Source: Balneolales bacterium | GTDB lineage: Bacteria > Bacteroidota > Rhodothermia > Balneolales > Natronogracilivirgulaceae | Direction of reading: 5' to 3' | Length of the DNA: 17,458 nt | Assembly: GCA_007133875.1 (NCBI GenBank) | Contig: SLLW01000245.1 | Location: 1-17,458 of the forward strand | Shown: one piece after another, positions 6,868-13,334 of the stretch | Layout: the number at the start of each line of letters is the position of its first letter | Position numbering within the stretch: the first letter of the stretch is position 1 | The notes under the pieces: generated by a model | The model's database searches: none | What the model was told of the DNA's origin: nothing | The model's input: the letters and a program-made list of their open reading frames with translations, nothing else | Translations under genes and position numbers: made by a program

Positions 6868-7962
6868 ATGAGAAACGGCCTCTCTCTTAATCTGCTTTTT
6901 GGGGTGCTGATGGCCGGTGCGGCAGCCGGACTGCTTGCGGGCCTGTACAGCGGACTCCTGCTTCTTGGTCTCTCCCTTCCTCAACCGCTGGATATCGGCG
7001 GCGCTGTCCACGGTCCGCTCATGATCAACGGATTCCTCGCCGCTCTCATCTCCCTCGAACGGGCAGCGGCACTCGAACTGCGATGGACCTACGCCGCTCC
7101 AATCGGGTTTGTGCTGTCGACCATATTTCTGATCTCCGGAAACCTGTTCTGGTTCGGTATGTTTTTGATGACCGGTTCGCTGTTGCTGGTGATCATTCTT
7201 GCCTATCTGCTCAAATTGCATCCATCCACTTATCATTTTATTATGCTGATGGGGGTTTTGGCTCTGCTGGCCGGGAACTTCGGTTTTGTCAGAGGCTGGC
7301 CGGTAAGCGAGCTGGCGGGATGGTGGATCGCCTTCCCGGTTCTGACCATCTTCGGTGAGCGGCTTGAATTAAATCGCATTATGCGTCCGCCGGAAAAGGC
7401 GCAGTGGCTCTTCACCGGATTGGTGATTGTCTGGCTTGTCAGCCTCTCCCTGCTTCCTGTTGACCGCGATGCGTTCTGGGTTATTTCGAGCGGTATCCTG
7501 ATTTTACTGTCCCTGTGGCTGCTGAAATACGATATCGCCCGGCGAACAATCAGGACATCCGAGTGGCCCCGTTTCAGCGCGCTGGGCATGCTGACGGCCT
7601 ACGTTTGGATCATCATCGCCGCGCTGTTCGGTATGTGGTACGGACTGCCCTATGCCGGGCCGGTTTATGATGCCATCCTGCATATCTTTTTTGTGGGATT
7701 CGTATTCAGCATGATCTTTGCCCACGCTGCCATCATCATCCCGGCACTCACCGGACTCACGGTCACCTATTCTGTCTATTTTTATCTTCCGTATCTGCTG
7801 CTAAACGGATTCCTGGCTTTGCGGATCATCGGGGATCTAATGTGGATTCCGGAGCTGCGCGCCATAGGAGCGTATGGGAACGTGCTGGCCATTTTGTTGT
7901 TTCTGGGCGGGATTCTGTTCCAGGTGGTCCGGTCGGCCGGATTCCCCCAAAAGATGAGATGA
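6868..7962 (+). CDS. NnrS-like membrane protein (nitric-oxide tolerance)
   Basis: This is a 364-residue polytopic protein with about ten to twelve hydrophobic segments. I start it at the ATG of 6868, preceded by AGGTGG (6856-6861) within and just after the MIP18 stop codon; an upstream TTG at 6817 would lie inside MIP18 and add a hydrophilic tail. It resembles NnrS-type proteins, haem- and copper-linked membrane proteins known to relieve nitrosative stress. Visible candidate haem ligands are His48 (AVHGPLMINGF), His118 and His123 (LKLHPSTYHF), His272 and His286 (FSMIFAHAAII). It is the third gene of the DUF2249 operon. The last third is less typical and the family assignment is by pattern only. 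Confidence 0.78.
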   Translation: MRNGLSLNLLFGVLMAGAAAGLLAGLYSGLLLLGLSLPQPLDIGGAVHGPLMINGFLAALISLERAAALELRWTYAAPIGFVLSTIFLISGNLFWFGMFLMTGSLLLVIILAYLLKLHPSTYHFIMLMGVLALLAGNFGFVRGWPVSELAGWWIAFPVLTIFGERLELNRIMRPPEKAQWLFTGLVIVWLVSLSLLPVDRDAFWVISSGILILLSLWLLKYDIARRTIRTSEWPRFSALGMLTAYVWIIIAALFGMWYGLPYAGPVYDAILHIFFVGFVFSMIFAHAAIIIPALTGLTVTYSVYFYLPYLLLNGFLALRIIGDLMWIPELRAIGAYGNVLAILLFLGGILFQVVRSAGFPQKMR

Positions 7963-8005
7963 CTAACGTTTTGTGATACTGAATTTGCCTGTTTCGTGGC
8001 GGAAC

Positions 8006-8407
8006 TCAGGGTAAAAAGTTGGTGGGTTGTATCGCAATTTCTGGAAATGCATTCCGTACTTTTTTGTCCAAAGTAATCAGTGGTACTGACATGTCATTAG
8101 CAAGACTTACAAATTCACAGTCGTAAGAAGAGCAATTGGATTTGTTGACAAACTCAAGTACTTGCGACGAATGGACATGAAACTGTCGATCTTTCATCAA
8201 CTCCTGCGCTTTCTCTGAAATTTGTAAAGCCATACTCAAATCGATCAACTGTTTTCTCAAATATAAACTCACTACATTTCTGAATTCACTGATCCATAAG
8301 AGAGGGGCGATCCATTCCGGATCCTGTTCAAAAATCTGGTCACAGAGTTGAGAATGATCAGAGGGCAGCCAGAAATGTGCAATGATGTTGGTATCAACTA
8401 CAATCAC
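8006..8407 (-). CDS. PIN-domain ribonuclease toxin (VapC-like)
   Basis: PIN toxins cut specific RNAs and are neutralised by their partner antitoxin. The 133-residue protein carries the four acidic residues of the metal site: Asp5 (VVDTNII), Glu41 (WISEFRN), Asp96 (SSYDCEFVSLA) and Asp114 (ITLDKKV). The start is GTG (8405-8407), and the antitoxin stop overlaps it in GTGA, the tight coupling expected of a toxin-antitoxin pair. It converges on the NnrS-like gene, leaving only 43 bases between them. The coding sequence is visibly AT-richer than its neighbours, suggesting acquisition by transfer. Confidence 0.93.
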   Translation of the reverse strand: MIVVDTNIIAHFWLPSDHSQLCDQIFEQDPEWIAPLLWISEFRNVVSLYLRKQLIDLSMALQISEKAQELMKDRQFHVHSSQVLEFVNKSNCSSYDCEFVSLANDMSVPLITLDKKVRNAFPEIAIQPTNFLP

Positions 8408-8643
8408 GGCCTACCCTGATCAATGGCTTTTTGAATGAGTTGGGCAGAGAGACTACCTTTTACTTGTTGCCTCATTTTGCGGGCTTGTCGAAGAAACTCC
8501 TCCGGAGAGGGGCGATGAGGCAGTGTAGCTTGTTCCAGGCACGCAATAATTTCACTATTAATACTGCGATGCTGGGTTTGTGCGCGCTTTCTAAGTTGCT
8601 GGTAAATTGGATCAGGAATGTTTTTGACAGTGATGCTTGGCAT
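8404..8643 (-). CDS. Ribbon-helix-helix antitoxin (FitA/VapB-like)
   Basis: The 79-residue protein has an N-terminal ribbon-helix-helix DNA-binding domain (PSITVKNIPDPIYQQLRKRA, then RSINSEIIACLEQA) typical of FitA-type antitoxins, and a C-terminal stretch (about 47-79) expected to wrap the toxin active site. It is translated just ahead of the toxin with a 4-base overlap. A 12-bp inverted repeat lies 4 bases upstream of its start, which fits autorepression by the antitoxin or the antitoxin-toxin complex. Confidence 0.92.
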   Translation of the reverse strand: MPSITVKNIPDPIYQQLRKRAQTQHRSINSEIIACLEQATLPHRPSPEEFLRQARKMRQQVKGSLSAQLIQKAIDQGRP

Positions 8644-8647
8644 GGCT

Positions 8648-8683
8648 CATTAGTTTCATTATGGTATAGTTATGAAACTAATG
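8648..8683. promoter_or_regulatory. Toxin-antitoxin operator, 12-bp perfect inverted repeat
   Basis: CATTAGTTTCAT (8648-8659) and ATGAAACTAATG (8672-8683) are perfect reverse complements around a 12-base AT-rich spacer. On the minus strand the spacer holds TATACC, a possible -10 box, and the antitoxin ATG lies 4 bases downstream of the repeat. The geometry is that of an autoregulatory operator. Confidence 0.8.
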
Positions 8684-8727
8684 TAAGGGGCTGAATATTG
8701 CAAGCCATGATAGCCACTTAACCGATG

Positions 8728-9213
8728 TTATCGGACCAGGGTGACCGCAATATAGACAATTACCAGTCCGAGCAGCAGATTTACCCGTCCGGCCCATTTG
8801 GATGCGGAGCGCAGGCGGCGGGTCCGGGGATGATCGGGATCCTCATCCATCAGAACTGCCGCTTTGGGCCCCAGCCAGAAATCGTGGATGCCACTGACAA
8901 TAAGCACAACCGCAAAAAGCACCGATTTTTTTCCAATCAGCAAACCGTAACCTGAGGACCAGAAAGCGGCATCGGTCAGGTGCGGCATTCGATACCCCTG
9001 TCCCCAAAGCGCCAGAAACCCCGTCAGCAGAAGCAACGGGAATAACGCCCAGCTGATCCGGCTGAAGCGTGTTCCGAGTTCGGTAAACAGTAATCCTTTT
9101 TGTGCTGCCAGACGCCGGCGTGTGGCCGGAACAAGCACCGCAACGGTAAAAAGCATACCGCCAATCCAGAACATGGCGATCAGAATATGTATATAAACAG
9201 CCCACTGATACAT
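8728..9213 (-). CDS. CopD-like membrane protein
   Basis: This 161-residue protein has four hydrophobic segments (about 5-28, 53-70, 88-109 and 141-160) and resembles the CopD-type domain seen in copper resistance proteins and related haem-binding membrane proteins. Conserved-looking histidines are His9 (VYIHILIAMFWIGG) and His110 (VSGIHDFWLGPK), at membrane-helix positions suited to haem or metal binding. A charged, probably cytosolic loop (DEDPDHPRTRRLRSASK) precedes the last helix. It lies downstream of the RIC gene on the same strand after a 108-base gap with a GC-rich hairpin. Its role is unproven; supply of copper for NosZ or electron transfer are possible in this context. Confidence 0.72.
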   Translation of the reverse strand: MYQWAVYIHILIAMFWIGGMLFTVAVLVPATRRRLAAQKGLLFTELGTRFSRISWALFPLLLLTGFLALWGQGYRMPHLTDAAFWSSGYGLLIGKKSVLFAVVLIVSGIHDFWLGPKAAVLMDEDPDHPRTRRLRSASKWAGRVNLLLGLVIVYIAVTLVR

Positions 9214-9262
9214 GGTTTCACATTCCGGATTAGCGGTATATGGATGTCAGAGATGTGATCCG

Positions 9263-9288
9263 CCGGCCGGTGGGTAAACCGGCGCCGG
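9263..9288. other. GC-rich stem-loop between RIC and CopD-like genes
   Basis: CCGGCCGGT (9263-9271) pairs with ACCGGCGCCGG (9278-9288) with a 2-base bulge and a 6-base loop; the right arm contains the 10-bp palindrome CCGGCGCCGG. No T-run follows on either strand, so it is not a standard terminator. It could stabilise or attenuate the RIC transcript. Confidence 0.5.
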
Positions 9289-9321
9289 AACAGGTGATGA
9301 AATGATCACAATCGGACCGGA

Positions 9322-10044
9322 TTATGCCAGCAGTGCTTCGGCTTTCCGGAAAAGGATGTTGTTTTCCAGATGGACATGCTTATGCAGATCTTCTTCAAAA
9401 CCGGCCAGGTTTTTATAGAGGATTTGATATGTCATGCAGGCATCCTCCGGAGGGGTGAAATTGTTACTCGTTTCACGGATTTTAGCCATCAGGTTACCGG
9501 CACCATCGTGGTCGGATACCATTTTGTCCAACTCGGACCGGAGGGCGGCGGTCAGATTCGCATCAACCGGCTCCCCTTTTTCGTGAAGTTCGGCAATCTG
9601 ATTGATCAGGGGAAAAACGGTCTCTTCCTCAGCCTGAAGGTGGTTCAACAGCTCATGGGACAAGGTGACGAAATCGTGAAAGATGGTAACATTCCAGGGA
9701 TGACGCTCACCGTGCACACTCGCAACTTTTTGGGCATATGCAGCAATTTCACTGGTCTTGTTGCGCACAAATTTGTGGTGGGTATTCTGGATATAGTCGA
9801 TCAGAAAAGCGGGGCTCCATTCGCTGTAATTTTCTCCGGTGGCCGCGGGGCTCCCTGCCAATTGCATCAGCAGGCCCTCAATGTTTTGGAGTTCCACATT
9901 CTTTTTTTCACACGCTTCTTTCAGGGTGATTCCGCCTCCGCAGCAGAAATCGATTCCGTGTTCCCGGAAAATACCGGCGGCATGATAATTTTCAGTGACA
10001 ATGTCACCAACTTTTTGTTCTGAGAGATTTTCTGTTGTTAACAT
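9322..10044 (-). CDS. Iron-sulfur cluster repair di-iron protein (RIC; ScdA/YtfE family)
   Basis: RIC proteins use a hemerythrin-like di-iron centre to help repair Fe-S clusters damaged by nitric oxide or peroxide in the cytoplasm. The 240-residue protein has an N-terminal ScdA_N domain with the Cys pair Cys34-Cys35 (IDFCCGGG) and a hemerythrin-like four-helix bundle from about residue 78. Candidate iron ligands are His89/His90 (NTHHKF), His130 and His135 (LSHELLNHLQAEEETVFP), Glu139-141, His near 180 (VSDHDGAG) and the C-terminal HKHVHLENN. Length is normal for the family. The Rrf2-type dyad at 10071-10096 is 27 bases upstream of the start and a SufR-like regulator gene precedes it, so control by NO or Fe-S status is likely. 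Confidence 0.95.
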   Translation of the reverse strand: MLTTENLSEQKVGDIVTENYHAAGIFREHGIDFCCGGGITLKEACEKKNVELQNIEGLLMQLAGSPAATGENYSEWSPAFLIDYIQNTHHKFVRNKTSEIAAYAQKVASVHGERHPWNVTIFHDFVTLSHELLNHLQAEEETVFPLINQIAELHEKGEPVDANLTAALRSELDKMVSDHDGAGNLMAKIRETSNNFTPPEDACMTYQILYKNLAGFEEDLHKHVHLENNILFRKAEALLA

Positions 10045-10070
10045 AATGTATTGGATTTGATGGGTATGAA

Positions 10071-10096
10071 CTAATAAGAGTTATTTGTCTTAAATT
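10071..10096 (-). promoter_or_regulatory. Dyad operator upstream of RIC (putative Rrf2 site)
   Basis: Read on the minus strand, arms AATTTAAGA and TCTTATTAG flank the 8-base spacer CAAATAAC. The left arm matches the best copy (6233-6258) at 8 of 9 positions and the right arm begins with the same TCTTA. The core TAAGA-N8-TCTTA is exact. I see no strong -35/-10 pair here. Confidence 0.55.
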
Positions 10097-10127
10097 GGTA
10101 CAGCAACGATTCGGTCATTACAGGGGA

Positions 10128-10763
10128 TCAGGTCTCCCGGGGTACGATGTGGTAGGTACAGGAGTGGCTCCCTTCCGGGATATAGGAGGTTCGCGCGACG
10201 TCACTGCCGAATATTTTTTTATAAAAAGCGATCTCCAGTTCACAGGGGAGCTGCGTTTCACCAATGACAGAGCGGAACGGACAGTTGCACTCTTTGATGA
10301 TGATCGCATCCGGCCGGTCACCGGACCGGATCTCGGGCATGAAACCTTCCTGTTCCAACATGTTGCTCAAGGCGTTCAGGCGGGATTCTGCGGTATTGTC
10401 ATCCGCTTCATCCATCCCGGCCTTCGCCCGCTCCGCCCGCTTGCTCCAGAACTTTTCGAAAAAGGTATGAAGCATCGCCTCACTGCCTTCCGATTTCAAA
10501 AAACGCAATAAATCGGTGAGCAGCTCCCGCTCTTCGGATGGAAACCGGCCATGCCCGTCAGTGGTAAGTTCAAACCGCAAGCCGGGCCGCCCGGGTCCTG
10601 ACCGGTGATACGTTCTTTCTACCAGGCCGTCGCGCTCGAGCTGGAGCATATGTTCACGCAGTGTGGTTTTTGACAAGCCGGTTTTATCGACAAGACGATC
10701 CAGCCCAATCCCGCCATTGCGTTTGATTGCTTCAAGAATGTTGTATTTGGAGTCGCCTTGCAT
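10128..10763 (-). CDS. Winged-helix regulator with C-terminal cysteine cluster (SufR-like)
   Basis: The ATG at 10761-10763 (MQGDSKYNILEAIKRNGG) gives 211 residues and the usual start of this family; an in-frame ATG at 10838 would add a hydrophobic stretch not expected of a cytosolic regulator and would overlap the promoter. The N-terminal winged helix (IGLDRLVDKTGLSKTTLREHMLQLERDGLVERTYHRSGPGRPG, about 19-61) is SufR/ArsR-like. The C-terminal domain carries Cys159, Cys161, Cys174 and Cys202 (ECNCPF, LPCELEIAF, SHSCTYHI), like the cysteines that hold a [4Fe-4S] cluster in SufR, a repressor of Fe-S assembly genes. It lies 83 bases upstream of the RIC gene on the same strand and diverges from nrfH. 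Targets may include RIC, itself or the nrf operon. Confidence 0.8.
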   Translation of the reverse strand: MQGDSKYNILEAIKRNGGIGLDRLVDKTGLSKTTLREHMLQLERDGLVERTYHRSGPGRPGLRFELTTDGHGRFPSEERELLTDLLRFLKSEGSEAMLHTFFEKFWSKRAERAKAGMDEADDNTAESRLNALSNMLEQEGFMPEIRSGDRPDAIIIKECNCPFRSVIGETQLPCELEIAFYKKIFGSDVARTSYIPEGSHSCTYHIVPRET

Positions 10764-10809
10764 AAATATCTGAGATTGTATGGAGTTGGCAGAGCCGGAT
10801 AACGAAAGT

Positions 10810-10838
10810 ATGATACGCAGGAGGATATTTAAAATCAA
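10810..10838 (-). promoter_or_regulatory. Promoter of the SufR-like regulator
   Basis: On the minus strand TTGATT (10838-10833) and TATCAT (10815-10810) are separated by 17 bases. The predicted start point near 10803 leaves a leader of about 40 bases before the ATG at 10763, which also supports that start codon. Confidence 0.5.
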
Positions 10839-10891
10839 TTAAAACGGTATAAACCATTTTTATAAAAAATGACCGGATGACACGATTTATT

Positions 10892-10920
10892 TTGCACTTT
10901 AAAGAGCGGCTTGATAGATT
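10892..10920 (+). promoter_or_regulatory. Candidate promoter of the nrfHA-resB-ccsA operon
   Basis: TTGCAC (10892-10897) and TAGATT (10915-10920) are spaced by 17 bases. This would place the start point near 10927 and give a leader of about 165 bases before nrfH. The -10 box is imperfect and other choices are possible. Confidence 0.35.
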
Positions 10921-11093
10921 ATTTAGAGTTCTGAGCGGCAAAATATTATGCAAACCCGTTCAGATCGGTAACTATTAGTTTGCCGAGGCAAGATCCGCTA
11001 CCCGGAATGCGGTTACGCAAGTAATCGAAAAATTTTTGATTCGGGTACCAGGACGTTGTCTCCCGTTATTATTCACAATAACCCCTGTCCGCT

Positions 11094-11699
11094 ATGGCGA
11101 GGGCAAGAAATGTTATCCGCTGGTTGCTTCCTCCGGACCATTGGCGCCTGCCTGTGATCATCCTGGCCGGTTTCCTTGTAGGAATAGCAATCTATGCGTT
11201 TTATGTCTCCAACGCCGGCAGTTATCTGTCAGACTCCCCGCAGACCTGTGTCAACTGCCATGTTATGGCTCCGCACTACACTACCTGGTTTCACAGTTCC
11301 CATCGGGAACACGCCACATGCAACGACTGCCATGTCCCGCAGGATAATTTTGTGAATCACTATGTGAACAAAGCGCAGGACGGACTGCGTCACGCCTGGA
11401 TATTTACCATGCGCGATGAGCCGTTTGTCATCCGCATCCATGAACCGGGAATGGATGTGGTGCAACAGAACTGCCTGCGTTGTCACGAACATACCAATCA
11501 CCGGGTGAGTGCATTTGAAGGAACGGTTGCAAAAGCGCGCGCCGGGGAGCAGAAGCTGTGCTGGGATTGCCACCGCGAAGTACCGCACGGTGCCGTAACC
11601 TCATCCGCCAGCACTCCCTACACCAATGTCCCGCTGCCGGAATCACCGGTTCCCGAATGGCTTCGGTCTATGATGGGCGAAAGCGACGCCTCTCGCTGA
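11094..11699 (+). CDS. nrfH: Cytochrome c nitrite reductase, membrane tetrahaem subunit NrfH
   Basis: NrfH takes electrons from the quinol pool and passes them to NrfA on the periplasmic face of the membrane. The 201-residue protein has one N-terminal membrane anchor (about 19-38) and four c-type haem motifs: CVNCH (52-56), CNDCH (76-80), CLRCH (127-131) and CWDCH (156-160). The first motif is followed by Val-Met (CVNCHVM), consistent with the Met ligand of haem 1 in NapC/NirT-family proteins. Between the second and third motifs lies the usual long NrfH linker. The gene is 87 bases upstream of nrfA, the normal order for this complex. Confidence 0.96.
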   Translation: MARARNVIRWLLPPDHWRLPVIILAGFLVGIAIYAFYVSNAGSYLSDSPQTCVNCHVMAPHYTTWFHSSHREHATCNDCHVPQDNFVNHYVNKAQDGLRHAWIFTMRDEPFVIRIHEPGMDVVQQNCLRCHEHTNHRVSAFEGTVAKARAGEQKLCWDCHREVPHGAVTSSASTPYTNVPLPESPVPEWLRSMMGESDASR

Positions 11700-11786
11700 T
11701 CCGGACAGCAATCTTTAATCAGGAAATTTACGCACAAAACCGATCATCACCACACATTCATACCAACCTCAAACGGATTTGCCATC

Positions 11787-13298
11787 ATGAAAACCCTGGG
11801 AAAACGCATAGAAGAACAACCCTGGATCGGCTGGGTCATCTTTTTGATCACCATAATCGTTGTCTTCCTGGCCGGATTGTTTACGTATACTATTGTGGAA
11901 CGCCGGACCGAGGCCCAGTTTGTGTTCCAGCCGGCTACCGACCTGGACCCGTATGAGCCACGGCTCGAGGAGTGGGGCAAAGCGTTCCCTCGCCAGTTCA
12001 ACACCTACAACCGGATGGCGGATACGACCTATGTCAGTCCGACACTCGGTGCGCCCAAAGCGGACCTGCTCGATGAAAATCCCAATATGGTAATTCTTTT
12101 TGCCGGATACGCTTTTTCCAGAGATTACAATCTTGCCCGGGGTCACTACTATTCGGTGGATGATGTGCGTCAGACGTTGCGGACCGGGGCCCCAATGGAG
12201 CCCGAAGACGGCCCGATGCCGGCGACCTGCTGGACATGCAAAAGTGCTGATGTACCCCGCTTGATAGCCGAATACGGTGATGATTTTTACGCGCATACCC
12301 TGGCGGAAATGGGTCATGAAGTGGTAAATCCCATCGGATGCGTGAATTGCCACGAAGCAGAAACCATGCAGCTGCGTATCTCACAACCAGCACTCGTCGA
12401 AGCGTTTGAACGCCGCGGGAAAGATATCACGGATGCCACGCACCAGGAGATGCGGTCGCTGACATGTGCACAATGCCATGTGGAGTATTATTTTGGACAG
12501 GATAATAAGCTCATCTTTCCGTGGGACAAGGGATTGGAGGTTGCCGAAGTAGAGGAGTACAAAGACGCGATCGAATTCGCCGACTGGATCCATCCGCTAA
12601 GTCGTGCTCCAATGATTAAAGCCCAGCACCCCGATTACGAGATTTTCATGAAAGGAATTCACGCGCAGCGGGGTGTCTCTTGCGCCGATTGCCATATGCC
12701 GTTTCGTACGGAAGGTGGTGTCAAATACACCGATCACCGGGTTCAGAATCCGCTGAACAACATCTCGAATGCCTGCCAGACATGCCATCGGCAAAGCGAG
12801 GCGGAACTGACCCGCAATGTGGTTTCGCGGCAGCAGGATGTGTACGAAGTTCGTGAACGGCTGGAACGCGCGCTTGTGAAGGCACATCTGGAGGCCGAAT
12901 TTGCATGGAACGAAGGCGCTTCCGAAGAAGAGATGGAACCGGTATTGCAGAAAATCCGGACGGGACAATGGCACTGGGACTACGGTGCCGCCAGCCACGG
13001 CGGGGCGTTTCATGCACCACAGGAGATGATGAAAATTTACGGTAACGGACTGGATTACGCACAGGAAGCACGGCTGGAACTTTCCCGCATCGCAGCCAGA
13101 TTTGGGCATACGGATGAAATCCCAATTCCGGACGTATCCACCAAAGAGAAAGCCCAGGCGTATCTGGGGATTGACCTGGAACAGTTACAGCGGGAAAAAG
13201 ATGAGTTTCTTCAGACCGTGGTGCCGGAGTGGTTGCGTCGCGCAGATGAGCGCCATCGTGCATGGGATGCCGGCGATGAAGCGCCAAGTCAGTTTTGA
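11787..13298 (+). CDS. nrfA: Ammonia-forming cytochrome c nitrite reductase NrfA
   Basis: NrfA reduces nitrite to ammonium with six electrons in the periplasm. The 503-residue protein shows the diagnostic catalytic haem motif CWTCK (148-152) and four CxxCH haems: CVNCH (185-189), CAQCH (227-231), CADCH (299-303) and CQTCH (330-334). Residues matching the known active site are Arg118 (ARGHYY), Tyr234 (HVEYYF) and His281 (KAQHPDYE); Glu233, Lys278 and Gln280 match the calcium site, so this is the Ca-dependent form. His317 (TDHRVQ) is a probable distal haem ligand. The N-terminus has a 20-residue hydrophobic segment (14-36) without an obvious cleavage site, so it may stay membrane-anchored. The gene lies between nrfH and the haem-c maturation genes. 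Confidence 0.98.
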   Translation: MKTLGKRIEEQPWIGWVIFLITIIVVFLAGLFTYTIVERRTEAQFVFQPATDLDPYEPRLEEWGKAFPRQFNTYNRMADTTYVSPTLGAPKADLLDENPNMVILFAGYAFSRDYNLARGHYYSVDDVRQTLRTGAPMEPEDGPMPATCWTCKSADVPRLIAEYGDDFYAHTLAEMGHEVVNPIGCVNCHEAETMQLRISQPALVEAFERRGKDITDATHQEMRSLTCAQCHVEYYFGQDNKLIFPWDKGLEVAEVEEYKDAIEFADWIHPLSRAPMIKAQHPDYEIFMKGIHAQRGVSCADCHMPFRTEGGVKYTDHRVQNPLNNISNACQTCHRQSEAELTRNVVSRQQDVYEVRERLERALVKAHLEAEFAWNEGASEEEMEPVLQKIRTGQWHWDYGAASHGGAFHAPQEMMKIYGNGLDYAQEARLELSRIAARFGHTDEIPIPDVSTKEKAQAYLGIDLEQLQREKDEFLQTVVPEWLRRADERHRAWDAGDEAPSQF

Positions 13299-13334
13299 TG
13301 ACGGGATTCCGTATCAAATTCACATAATGAAATC

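Larger units (their letters stand above)
10764..11093. other. Divergent regulatory gap between the SufR-like gene and nrfH
   Basis: These 330 bases hold no credible gene. I see a minus-strand promoter (10810-10838), a plausible plus-strand promoter (10892-10920), a long predicted nrfH leader, and the 12-bp palindrome TTGCCGAGGCAA (10980-10991) within that leader. I searched for the nitrogen-oxide dyad and found no good copy. No clear FNR-type TTGAT-N4-ATCAA site is visible. Confidence 0.6.

Noticed and set aside
7979-8009. Imperfect stem between the convergent NnrS-like and PIN genes as a terminator
   Set aside because: The stem has several mismatches and no T-run on either strand.
9370-10023. 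Plus-strand open frame opposite the RIC gene
   Set aside because: The minus-strand RIC protein has full length and clear iron ligands; the antisense frame has none.
10921-10946. Copy of the nitrogen-oxide dyad before nrfH (around TATTTAGAG)
   Set aside because: One arm is loosely similar, but the other arm does not match at the required 8-base spacing.
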